Assembly (NCBI RefSeq): GCF_051912485.1 | Contig: NZ_CP196822.1 | Coordinates: 2,046,001-2,110,000 of the forward strand | From: Nitrobacter sp051912485 | Lineage (GTDB): Bacteria; Pseudomonadota; Alphaproteobacteria; Rhizobiales; Xanthobacteraceae | DNA: 64,000 nucleotides | Direction of reading: 5' to 3' | Part shown: positions 47,698-55,683 of the stretch, in pieces | Numbering within the stretch: the stretch's first letter is position 1 | Layout: every line of letters begins with the position of its first letter | Program-made: the position numbers and the translations under genes | The notes under the pieces: generated by a model | What the model saw: the letters and a program-made list of their open reading frames with translations, nothing else | What the model was told of the DNA's origin: nothing | The model's database searches: none

Positions 47698-49779
47698 ATG
47701 TCTGCCGCCTTCGTGTCCGGGCTTTATCGCAGAAGCCTTCTTGCCTCCACCGTCCTCGCGTCCATGGGATCGATCGGCCTGAATACGCCGTCCCTCGCCC
47801 AGCAATCCGCGTCTCCCGACCTGCTACCGCCAATCCAGATCGCGCCCCCGCCTGAAAGAACGACAGAATCGCCGCCGCCGTCTCACCGCGCGGTTTCGCG
47901 ATCGCGCCGTGCGACCCACTCCGCTGCTCGACAAACCCCCGTCACCCAGGTTCCGGGCACGGCAGCTTTGGCGGTGGTCAGCCCGACGGGAGTCGTGACG
48001 CCCGCTGGCCAGTTGGCAAGCTCCGTTACCGTCATCACCGAGAAGGATATTCAGACCCAGCAATACCGCACCGTTCCGGATATCCTGAACACGGTCCCCG
48101 GTTTGAATGTCATCCAAGCCGGTGGACCAGGCGCTCAGACGTCGGTTTTCATGCGCGGCACGAACGCCAACCACACCAAAGTACTCGTCGACGGGATCGA
48201 CATCGGCGATCCCGGCAACGCGAATGGCGCATTCGACTACGCGCATCTTCTTGCGGCGGACATCCAGCAGATGGAAATTCTGCGGGGACCGCAGAGCGGA
48301 CTTTACGGATCCGACGCGATTGGCGGCGTCATCTCCATCATCACGAAGAAGGGAGAAGGTCCGCCACGCGCCACGGCCTCTATCGAGGCTGGCTCGTTCA
48401 GCACCTTCAACCAGACGCTCGGATTGAGCGGCTCCGAAAAGAACTTCAATTACGCGGCCAATGTCGCTCATCTCCATGCCGGAGACATTCCCGTTACCCC
48501 GCAGGAACTCCTCCCGCCGGGGCGAAAAGCGATCGGGAATAATTATGACAATATGACCTATTCGACCAAGCTCGGCGTCGATCTCAATGACAATCTGTCC
48601 GTCAATTCGGTGGTTCGCTATACAGACGCGACGCTGCTGTTTACCGGGGATAGCGGTTTTCCAAGCTTCCCCAATGCCGCGCAGAGCACGCACGGCGTCC
48701 AGCAGCTATTCAACCGCGAAGAGGCTGTATGGTCGCTGTTCGACGGACGCATCAAGAACTACTTCGGCGTTAATTACACCAACACCAGAGCCTACGACAT
48801 AGGCCCGGGGGATCCGGTTGCGACGACCACCACGGGCGAACGCCTCAAGTTCGATTGGCACGCTGTGGCCGAGATCGTGCGCGATAACAAACTTATCGTC
48901 GGCGCCGAGCAACAGACCGATCGCATAGACACCGTCGATCTGGCGGCTCAGAACGGCAACAAGGCCGGATTCATCGAGCTGCAATCAGCTTTCGCGGAAC
49001 GCTTTTTCCTGGTTGCGAATATCCGCGACGATTCCAACGACCGGTTCGGCGAGCATGCGACCTACCGGATTGCGCCAGCGGTTATTCTTCCCGTGACGGA
49101 GACAAAACTGAAGGCGAGTTACGGCACCGGATTCAAGGCGCCGTCGTTAAGCCAGTTGTACCAAGACTACCCGGCTTTCGGCTTCTTCGCCAACCCCAAC
49201 CTGAAACCCGAAGAGAGCACCGGCTACGACGCCGGTTTCGAGCAGCCTCTGTTCAACGATCGCGTGCGGTTCGGCTCGACCTACTTCCATAACGACCTCA
49301 CCAATCTGATCGACTACAACGATACGTTTACGTCATTGGTGAACGTCGACCGTGCGACAACGGAAGGCACCGAAACGTTTGTCTCGGCAAAGATCACGGA
49401 GCGTTTCGGCCTCCGTGCGGATTACACCTTCACCCGTGCCGTCGATGCCGGCACCGGCCTGCAACTGCTTCGCCGGCCCAAGGAAAAATGGAGCGCTACC
49501 GCCACATGGCTCCCCGTCGATCAATTGACATTGTCGGCGACCGTGCTCCACGTCAGCAACTGGATTGACGTCACGCGCGATGGCTCAGCCTCCGGAATTG
49601 TCGCGCCCGGCTATACGCTGGTGAATTTGCGGGGCGACTACGCCATCAACGACCAGGTCAAGGTGTTCGCACGGGTCGATAACCTCTTTGACGTCCGCTA
49701 CCAGAATCCGACTGGATTCCTTGCGCCGGGCCTCGGGGTTTTCGGCGGCATCCGGATGGCAAGTTACGGGGTGCAGTAA
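47698..49779 (+). CDS. btuB: TonB-dependent vitamin B12 receptor BtuB
   Basis: A 693-residue outer-membrane receptor. After a signal peptide and a Pro/Ser-rich linker of about 80 residues comes the plug (SVTVITEKDIQTQQYRTVPD, TQTSVFMRG-like QTSVFMRGTNANHTKVLVDG, and QMEILRGPQSGLYGSDAIGG), then a 22-strand barrel with the TonB-box receptor signature LKPEESTGYDAGFEQPLFND. It ends GVFGGIRMASYGVQ. The upstream cobalamin riboswitch makes corrinoid uptake the clear role. TonB, ExbBD and BtuCDF are not in the window. ATG 47698 was chosen behind CGAGG. Confidence 0.93.
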   Translation: MSAAFVSGLYRRSLLASTVLASMGSIGLNTPSLAQQSASPDLLPPIQIAPPPERTTESPPPSHRAVSRSRRATHSAARQTPVTQVPGTAALAVVSPTGVVTPAGQLASSVTVITEKDIQTQQYRTVPDILNTVPGLNVIQAGGPGAQTSVFMRGTNANHTKVLVDGIDIGDPGNANGAFDYAHLLAADIQQMEILRGPQSGLYGSDAIGGVISIITKKGEGPPRATASIEAGSFSTFNQTLGLSGSEKNFNYAANVAHLHAGDIPVTPQELLPPGRKAIGNNYDNMTYSTKLGVDLNDNLSVNSVVRYTDATLLFTGDSGFPSFPNAAQSTHGVQQLFNREEAVWSLFDGRIKNYFGVNYTNTRAYDIGPGDPVATTTTGERLKFDWHAVAEIVRDNKLIVGAEQQTDRIDTVDLAAQNGNKAGFIELQSAFAERFFLVANIRDDSNDRFGEHATYRIAPAVILPVTETKLKASYGTGFKAPSLSQLYQDYPAFGFFANPNLKPEESTGYDAGFEQPLFNDRVRFGSTYFHNDLTNLIDYNDTFTSLVNVDRATTEGTETFVSAKITERFGLRADYTFTRAVDAGTGLQLLRRPKEKWSATATWLPVDQLTLSATVLHVSNWIDVTRDGSASGIVAPGYTLVNLRGDYAINDQVKVFARVDNLFDVRYQNPTGFLAPGLGVFGGIRMASYGVQ

Positions 49780-49816
49780 CGCTCGACAAACAGCATGGTG
49801 TCGAAAGCTCTCCATT

Positions 49817-49876
49817 GTCATTCCGGACGCCGCGTAGCGGCGATCACAGATGCGCAATTGCGCATCGGGGAATGAC
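49817..49876. repeat. Intergenic palindromic repeat (GTCATTCCGG type)
   Basis: A short copy (60 bp) beginning GTCATTCCGGACGC and ending GGGGAATGAC, with an inner CGCCGCGTAGCGGCG hairpin. It lies 38 bases after btuB and could act as a bidirectional terminator, since the next gene is convergent. Confidence 0.75.
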
Positions 49877-49888
49877 GAAATTGCTTAG

Positions 49889-50551
49889 CTAATTGATCGG
49901 CCGTCCGGTCATCGCGGCGAGTTCACGCACAAGGCGATCCGACATTTGCCCGGTTGCGGGCATTCGTCGGGCCAGCTCGAATTTCCGGATCGCGGCCTGG
50001 GTGTCGGTCCCGACTGTTCCTGTCGGCTTCAACTGGCCATAGCCGTATTCGGTCAACGTCCGCTGGACTGCGGCGACACGGCGCGTCGCGTTGATAAGGT
50101 CGGCGACGGGATCGTTATGCGCGGACGCTGGGATTGGTGCCGGCGGACGCAGGCTTTGCGCGTGCGGCGGCACGGTTGGCCTGGCGACACTGGCGACAGA
50201 ATCGTCGGGCTTTATCTCCACCGCCTTCGTCTCACTCGCGCGTGGTTCTGCCCGCTTGACTTCGGCCGTATCCGCCTCGACCGGACGGGGTCGCGGCAGC
50301 AGATTGGCCTGCGGCACGTTCAGCGGCATCGATCCAAACATCGGCGACGGATGATGGCCGGCCTGCATAAACATGGCGTTGGCGACGATCGCGCCGACGG
50401 CGGCAAAAGCGAGTAATCCCGCAAGCAGATCTTTCGGGCTGCGCAGCAGGATGCGCATGGCAAAACCGCGCTCCTCATCAACTTCGCTTTTCCCGGCAGT
50501 CGCGCTCCGACGGCGTGGCCGCACACCCTCTCCAACAGCTTTTCTAGGCAC
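49889..50551 (-). CDS. Peptidoglycan-binding-like membrane-anchored protein
   Basis: A 220-residue protein. A basic tail is followed by one transmembrane helix (LLAGLLAFAAVGAIVANAMF, about residues 42-61), a Pro-rich linker of about 80 residues, and a C-terminal peptidoglycan-binding-1 domain (VQRTLTEYGYGQLKPTGTVG then DTQAAIRKFELARRMPATGQ). It should hold the inner membrane to the wall. GTG 50551 overlaps the stop of the kinase gene by 8 bases, so expression is coupled. Confidence 0.82.
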   Translation of the reverse strand: MPRKAVGEGVRPRRRSATAGKSEVDEERGFAMRILLRSPKDLLAGLLAFAAVGAIVANAMFMQAGHHPSPMFGSMPLNVPQANLLPRPRPVEADTAEVKRAEPRASETKAVEIKPDDSVASVARPTVPPHAQSLRPPAPIPASAHNDPVADLINATRRVAAVQRTLTEYGYGQLKPTGTVGTDTQAAIRKFELARRMPATGQMSDRLVRELAAMTGRPIN

Positions 50552-52385
50552 TCTTCTTCACCCGATGACCTTGATCCTGCTTCCCGGGGCGCGGTGCCGG
50601 TGTCAGCGTCGCGATATTGTCCGTTAACGGCTCGACGTCAGAGACGAATGTCAGCGGCAACATGACGGTCACCGTGGTCCCCTCCTCTACCTTGCTCTGC
50701 ACATCAATCTCGCCCCGGTGCAACGCAACAAGACTCTTGACGATCGACAACCCGAGTCCAGTCCCTTCATGGCGCCGCTGATAGGTTTTTCCAGCCTGGA
50801 AGAAGGGATCGCCGACCCGCTTGAGGTCTTCCTGCGTGATGCCGACGCCGTTATCCATTACGCGCAGCACCATGCGCGATCCTTCGACACGCGCCGAGAT
50901 CGTGACCCGGCCGCCGCGTTCCGTGAACTTGACGGCATTCGAAACCAGATTCAAAACGATCTGCCGGAACGCGCGCGGATCGCCGGTGATCTCTGGCAAA
51001 TCCTCCGGAACGCGCGTGACGAGTTCGATACCGTTGTCGCGGGCCTTGAGCGCGAGCAGGTTGCTGCTGTTGAGCAACACCTCGCGCGGCGCGAACGGCT
51101 CGGGCAAGATCTCGAAGTTTCCGGATTCCATTTTCGACATGTCGAGAATGCTGTTGACCACCGACAACAGATGCTGGCCGGAATCGTTGATGAGCTGGGC
51201 ATACTCCTTGCGTCGCGCCGCATCGAGCAGCAGAGCATCCTCCTGAACGATCATCTCCGAAAAGCCGATGATGGCATTGAGCGGCGTTCGCAGCTCATGA
51301 CTCATGGTCGCGAGAAACCGGGTCTTGGCGGCATCGGCGCGTTCCGCCGCGGTACGCGCCAGATCCAGCGCGTGTTCCTGATGCTTCCGGTCGGTGAAGT
51401 CCCGCATCACAGCGACAACTTCGGGTTCGGCGGACGCACCGGCGGCAGAGGCCAGCTCAAGCGGCCGGCAACGCATTTCCACCCATATGAAGTCCGCCGA
51501 ATGGCGCGGCTCTCCCTGCGGATCACGCGCGACATCGCGCCTGAGCCTGAATTCGACGCTTTGCGAGTCGTTGCCAAGCGCGGCCGCCGCGAGCGCGGTG
51601 AGATAAGCCGGGCGATCGGCCACGTGGACCCGATCGAACAGGCCATGGTCCTGCAGTTCCGACACCGGCACGCCAAGCAGGGCTTCTGCAGCTGGCGAAA
51701 TGAACTGCACGGCGCCATTGCGCCTGTGGCGCGAAATCACGTCGCACATGTTCCGAGTCAGCAGGCGATAGCGGTCTTCCTCGACATTCAGCAGCGAGGT
51801 GCCGGTACGCGCAAGCGCTTCGGCGCCGAACGCCACTCCTGCGGCGTAAAGCGTTGCGGAAGCAATGCCGGAGGCCATGAAGATGTTGTAGGCCGCTGCG
51901 CCGACGTCGGGCGGCGGCAAAACATCAAGGTAGTTCATCGCGATCAACGCGAGCACGCATGATACCGCCAGTATCGCGGCAAACGCGATGACGCGGCGGG
52001 ACGCTGACAGTGTCGCCTCCAGTGGGATAACGACAAGCCAGACGGCCGCGAACGATCCGATCCCGCCAGTCGCAATCGCGATCATCATGACGAGACCGGC
52101 GAGCGCGATCGACGACAGCACATGCGCACCTTCGTAGCGGCCGGTCCGCGACAGGAAATAGGACAGCAGAATCGGAACAACGAGCCAGGCGAAAGCCGCC
52201 ACCTCCAGCGCCGTCGGCGCGCCGCGGATCGCGAGATAGAGCGGAAACGCCGCAAGCGCGACGAGACTTCCCAGGAGACGCGGCCCCATGAACGCGCGAT
52301 GACGCGCCCGCATCAACGCATCGTATCGCGCCGACGGATGCAACAGTGCGTCGAGGCAGTCCTGTATGATGGTCAATGCGGTCAC
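50544..52385 (-). CDS. Membrane-bound PAS sensor histidine kinase
   Basis: A 613-residue kinase. Five or six hydrophobic segments occupy residues 35-190. A PAS domain (about 205-335) leads to the HisKA domain with the H-box MSHELRTPLNAIIGFSEM and the phosphorylated His363. The ATPase domain holds NLVSNAVKFTERGG, VMDNGVGI and GTGLGLSIVKSLVALHRGEI. No receiver domain and no response regulator gene adjoin, so it is an orphan kinase. The architecture resembles PleC/DivJ-type cell-cycle kinases. GTG start; overlapped by the peptidoglycan-binding gene. Confidence 0.92.
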   Translation of the reverse strand: MTALTIIQDCLDALLHPSARYDALMRARHRAFMGPRLLGSLVALAAFPLYLAIRGAPTALEVAAFAWLVVPILLSYFLSRTGRYEGAHVLSSIALAGLVMMIAIATGGIGSFAAVWLVVIPLEATLSASRRVIAFAAILAVSCVLALIAMNYLDVLPPPDVGAAAYNIFMASGIASATLYAAGVAFGAEALARTGTSLLNVEEDRYRLLTRNMCDVISRHRRNGAVQFISPAAEALLGVPVSELQDHGLFDRVHVADRPAYLTALAAAALGNDSQSVEFRLRRDVARDPQGEPRHSADFIWVEMRCRPLELASAAGASAEPEVVAVMRDFTDRKHQEHALDLARTAAERADAAKTRFLATMSHELRTPLNAIIGFSEMIVQEDALLLDAARRKEYAQLINDSGQHLLSVVNSILDMSKMESGNFEILPEPFAPREVLLNSSNLLALKARDNGIELVTRVPEDLPEITGDPRAFRQIVLNLVSNAVKFTERGGRVTISARVEGSRMVLRVMDNGVGITQEDLKRVGDPFFQAGKTYQRRHEGTGLGLSIVKSLVALHRGEIDVQSKVEEGTTVTVMLPLTFVSDVEPLTDNIATLTPAPRPGKQDQGHRVKKSA

Positions 52386-52807
52386 GTCGCTTGCGCTTCA
52401 GCTTACGTCGTATCAGACGTGCCGGAAACGCCTCCGTTTTCGTTGGCACAACGTGTCAGAGTGAACTTAAGCGAACGCTAAGGCAGTGCGGTCCGTGACG
52501 AAACAACGCGCACGGATGTCGTTTTCCCGCCCGACGGCGACTGCATTCGGCGCGAATGGTGAACGCAAGGTTTCCATCACCGGTGCGGATGATCTCGAGA
52601 AAATGACGGTGACGCCGGCGCCCGGACAGTCGCGGACACCATATCAATCGAAAATTTACGCCGAATCGAATTCCCCCGCCGCTCGCATGATTTTCTTCGG
52701 CTGAAGGGCGGCGGACATACCCGGGATTTAAGGACCGCCTGATATGGAAGGGACAGATTGCGGAATTTAACGCAACGTGGCGAAAAAAAGACGCATAGGG
52801 ACGCGAT
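52386..52807. other. Intergenic region between histidine kinase and DUF5330 genes
   Basis: A 422-base stretch between divergent genes. Open frames exist on both strands, including a plus-strand one of 72 codons at 52486-52704, but none has recognisable motifs or good start signals. The promoters of both flanking genes should lie here. Confidence 0.35.
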
Positions 52808-53215
52808 ATGTTTTTCCTGCTTCGCATGGCCTTCTGGCTCGGGCTCGTGCTCGTGCTGCTGCCAAGGGACAACGCGCCTGCGGCGGACAAAAGTCCTCAG
52901 ATCGGTGCTTCAGAGGCCGTATCGGCCGCGACGGCAGCCGTGTCGGACATGAGTCAATTCTGCAAGCGTCAACCGGCGGCCTGCGAGGTCGGCGGCCAGG
53001 CCGCGGTCGCGATCGGACAGCGGGCGCAGGACGGCGCGAGGAAGCTGTACCGGATCATCACCGACAAGCGCGCTCCCGATCATACGGGATCGATCGGCCC
53101 CATCGCGTCCGCCGAAGCCGCAGCTTCCGACAATACGCAGCACGACACGCTGACGCCGGATGATTTGCAGGCGGAATGGCACCTCACGGTTCCAACCACC
53201 GTCCCGGCCAACTAG
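52808..53215 (+). CDS. DUF5330-type exported protein
   Basis: A 135-residue protein beginning MFFLLRMAFWLGLVLVLLPR, a membrane anchor or signal, followed by a periplasmic region with the pair C..KRQPAAC (FCKRQPAACEVGGQAAVAIG, about residues 49-68) and a disordered tail ending in VPAN. This matches the DUF5330 family of alphaproteobacteria, whose function is unknown. It lies about 105 bases upstream of sufE on the same strand. Confidence 0.8.
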   Translation: MFFLLRMAFWLGLVLVLLPRDNAPAADKSPQIGASEAVSAATAAVSDMSQFCKRQPAACEVGGQAAVAIGQRAQDGARKLYRIITDKRAPDHTGSIGPIASAEAAASDNTQHDTLTPDDLQAEWHLTVPTTVPAN

Positions 53216-53319
53216 TTTGCGGAACAATTTCCGCGAGGATCGCCGCGTCTGTATCGATTTTACCCGCTCGGGGCCCTATATAGACGTCGGACACCACGCA
53301 TACGGACATACGGGCCAGG

Positions 53320-53748
53320 ATGACGATCGACGAGATCACGGAGAACTTTGAGCTCCTGGAAGAGTGGGACGACCGGTATCGGTACGTCATAGAACTCGGA
53401 CGGACCCTTGAACCAATGAGCGAGGCCGAGCATTCCTCAGCCAACAAGGTGCAGGGCTGTACCAGTCAGGTCTGGCTATCGCTCACGGCCACCCGCGACG
53501 CCGACAACGAACCCGTGCTGACTTATGTCGGCGACAGCGACGCACATATCGTGCGCGGCCTTATCGCGATCCTGCTGACGCTTTATTCCGGCCGGAAGCC
53601 GCAGGCCATTCTCGATACTGACGCGATCGCCCTCTTTAATGAACTCGGCTTTCGTGAGCACCTCACGCCGCAGCGGTCCAATGGGCTGCGCGCCATGGTC
53701 GAGCGTATTCGCAGGGATGCGCGGGAGGCGCTGGCCGACGCGGCGTAA
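53320..53748 (+). CDS. sufE: Cysteine desulfuration protein SufE
   Basis: A 142-residue SufE. It takes persulfide from the cysteine desulfurase SufS and passes it to the SufBCD scaffold for Fe-S cluster assembly. The conserved acceptor cysteine is in KVQGCTSQVWL at about residue 47; the C-terminal region (DAIALFNELGFREHLTPQRS) is typical. The other suf genes are not adjacent. Length is normal. Confidence 0.93.
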   Translation: MTIDEITENFELLEEWDDRYRYVIELGRTLEPMSEAEHSSANKVQGCTSQVWLSLTATRDADNEPVLTYVGDSDAHIVRGLIAILLTLYSGRKPQAILDTDAIALFNELGFREHLTPQRSNGLRAMVERIRRDAREALADAA

Positions 53749-53761
53749 GCGACCTCACCTC

Positions 53762-53905
53762 GTTTCCACTTTGCAGGATCATAGCTCTATTTGATCGAGC
53801 ATGATCCTATCCGAAAACCGGCTTCCACTTTTCGGAATCATGCTCTGTTTGATTGAGCATGATCTTATCCGAAAACCGGCTTCCACTTTTCGGAATCATG
53901 CTCTG
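53762..53905. repeat. Tandem 58-bp hairpin repeat (2.5 copies)
   Basis: Copies at 53790-53847 and 53848-53905 differ at only a few bases, and a worn partial copy lies at 53762-53789. Each copy contains GAGCATGATC and TATCCGAAAACCGG paired with TTTTCGG and AATCATGCTC, so each can form a long hairpin. A related single copy is at 55551-55600. Confidence 0.88.
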
Positions 53906-53909
53906 ACAC

Positions 53910-54512
53910 CTACCCGCTCGTGAAAGTTGCATCGTTCGCGAGCCACGTCCGCACGTGCGCGCTCGCCAGGCCGTAGTGCCGGGCAAGCCTGTCGAGCGCG
54001 AGTTGCAGCACGACCTTTGCCGATCGCGGGGGCCAGCCGCGTTCGCGTTCGACGTCTTCGAGCCCGCGCAGAAAGCAGCAGACATCCATCAGCAGACCGG
54101 AAAACTCCGGCCCGCACGCCTGCAGCGCCAGCCGCACCCGCTGCCGGGACGCGATGATCAGATCGGTCATCTCACAGGGTCCTACTCCAGACCCCCGTCC
54201 TCCGGTCGGTGCCGACCAGTTCGAGGTCACCCGCGGCGTCAGATTTCCGCGCGTAAAATCCGCGCGCAACCTTTCGCCGGCAGCAAACTGGTCCCGGCTG
54301 ATCATGGCGCGGCCGTCGCGACCCTTGCGGCGCGCCAGCCAGGCGAGAGGACTCTCGCTGTCGTTGGCCAACACGGTCGCCACGCCCGCATCGGTCATGA
54401 TCTCGCGCTCGGCAAGCGTGAGATGCTGCGCGCGAAACCGATCGACGACTTCGGCCGGCCGGCTCTTCGGCCGACGTGTCGATTTGCCGGCGCCGCGATC
54501 AGACGCCGACAT
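53910..54512 (-). CDS. DUF6456-like protein
   Basis: A 200-residue protein, basic at the start (GAGKSTRRPKSRPAEVVDRF). The central part (TDAGVATVLANDSESPLAWL, ARRKGRDGRAMISRDQF) and the C-terminal helical part (RQRVRLALQACGPEFSGLLM, later LALDRLARHYGL) resemble DUF6456 proteins, often described as putative DNA-binding or replication-linked. The name is from memory. It starts 14 bases before the stop of the DnaA-domain gene, so the two are translationally coupled. Confidence 0.7.
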   Translation of the reverse strand: MSASDRGAGKSTRRPKSRPAEVVDRFRAQHLTLAEREIMTDAGVATVLANDSESPLAWLARRKGRDGRAMISRDQFAAGERLRADFTRGNLTPRVTSNWSAPTGGRGSGVGPCEMTDLIIASRQRVRLALQACGPEFSGLLMDVCCFLRGLEDVERERGWPPRSAKVVLQLALDRLARHYGLASAHVRTWLANDATFTSG

Positions 54513-54882
54513 CGGGCGTTCCGTCGAGGCGTTCACCGCAAGCCACGCACATGATCTCGAGTACCGCGAGCCGGCGGTCCAGTTTCGCGTCATCGCGGCT
54601 GTCTTCAACCACGCGGCAGGCATGGGAGACCGTGGTACGATCGCGGCCGAAGACGCGGCCGATCGCCTCGAAACTCAGTGCAAAACCGACATGCGCCAGA
54701 TACATCGCGACCTGCCTGGCGTATGCGGCGCACGGGGCGCCGCGGGTGGACGACATCACGGCCGCGGCATCGAGCCCGAATTCGGCGGCCGCCAGCCCGG
54801 CGATGCTGTGACAGATTCGCCTTGCCGAGATTGGCGAGCGCCGGGTGGTTGCGGGTGGTGTGGACGGACAGGTCAGAAGCAT
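54499..54882 (-). CDS. Stand-alone DnaA domain IV protein
   Basis: A 127-residue protein that consists of little but the DNA-binding domain IV of DnaA. The signature IGRVFGRDRTTVSHACRVVE is at about residues 75-94, and the preceding ARQVAMYLAHVGFALSFEAI fits the domain's first helices. The AAA+ ATPase domain of DnaA is absent, so it cannot load helicase. It might compete at DnaA boxes or act as a transcription factor. It is overlapped by 14 bases with the DUF6456-like gene. Confidence 0.84.
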   Translation of the reverse strand: MLLTCPSTPPATTRRSPISARRICHSIAGLAAAEFGLDAAAVMSSTRGAPCAAYARQVAMYLAHVGFALSFEAIGRVFGRDRTTVSHACRVVEDSRDDAKLDRRLAVLEIMCVACGERLDGTPDVGV

Positions 54883-54931
54883 GAAAGAAGCCCCGTTATA
54901 GGAATATAATCATATATCCTAGAGGCTCTTT

Positions 54932-54946
54932 CTATCCCGGGGATAG
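54932..54946. promoter_or_regulatory. Short palindrome upstream of the DnaA-domain gene
   Basis: CTATCCC-G-GGGATAG: two exact 7-base arms about one central base, 50 bases before the DnaA-domain start, in an AT-rich stretch between this gene and mucR. A likely operator, but no binding protein can be named. Confidence 0.45.
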
Positions 54947-55038
54947 CGTTTTATATAAATAATAAGGATTTGGTAGAATCGTCGGGAGTCGGATTTCGGA
55001 TATTATTCCTAATACTGGATACCCGAAAGCCGTTGGCG

Positions 55039-55452
55039 TTATTTTCGCCGCCGGCGCTGCTGGCCGAGTCCCATGTTTTTGGCCAGTTGGGATCGCGTTA
55101 CTGCGTAGTTCGGGGCCACCATGGGGTAGTCCGCCGGAAGCTTCCATTTGTCCCGATATTGCTCGGGGCTCATGTTGTACTGCGTCCGCAGATGGCGCTT
55201 GAGCGATTTGAAGCGCTTTCCGTCCTCCAGGCAGATCAAGTAGTCGGCCGTCATCGATTTCTTGACGGACACAGCCGGTTTGGCCGGTTCTGCCGGTATT
55301 TCGCCCCGGCCGGAAGACACGCGCGTCAAGGCGGCGTGCACCTGGCTGATAAGCATCGGGATTTCCGATGCCGGCGTCGTGTTATTGCTGAGATAGGCCG
55401 ATACGATCTCCGCCGTGAGTTCGAGAAAACTCTTGCCTGCTGTATCGCTCAT
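55039..55452 (-). CDS. mucR: MucR/Ros family transcriptional regulator
   Basis: A 137-residue regulator. The Ros/MucR zinc-finger-like DNA-binding domain is YLICLEDGKRFKSLKRHLRT followed by YNMSPEQYRDKWKLPADYPM and NYAVTRSQLAKNMGLGQ. Only one Cys is present in the finger (CLEDGK instead of C-x2-C), as in zinc-independent Ml-type members. These regulators control exopolysaccharide, motility and symbiosis genes in rhizobia by binding AT-rich sites. The start was placed at ATG 55452; the family begins MSDTAGKS-like. Confidence 0.92.
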   Translation of the reverse strand: MSDTAGKSFLELTAEIVSAYLSNNTTPASEIPMLISQVHAALTRVSSGRGEIPAEPAKPAVSVKKSMTADYLICLEDGKRFKSLKRHLRTQYNMSPEQYRDKWKLPADYPMVAPNYAVTRSQLAKNMGLGQQRRRRK

Positions 55453-55550
55453 GATCTCAATCTTCCGGATCGTGAAGCAGCATCCATACGCTCGAGCCCG
55501 AGTTTGATTCAACGACGTTGAATTCAGCCTCTGGCCTTATCCCTTCTATT

Positions 55551-55600
55551 GAGCAGGATCTTATCCGAAAACCCGTTTCCAGTTTTTGGGATCATGCTCC
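55551..55600. repeat. Single copy of the 58-bp hairpin repeat
   Basis: GAGCAGGATCTTATCCGAAAAC paired with GTTTTTGGGATCATGCTC-like sequence: a diverged copy of the tandem repeat at 53762-53905, on the other side of the mucR/DnaA-domain cassette. Confidence 0.7.
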
Positions 55601-55683
55601 AACGATCAGAATCTGCCTTTGACATGGCAAGTATGAGCGGATTGCCGTCGGCATGACAAGAACGACGCGCGCGTGGGCGGAAT

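Noticed and set aside
53762..53905. CRISPR array
   Set aside because: The copies are directly tandem (58 bp) with no spacers and form long hairpins; no cas genes occur in the window.
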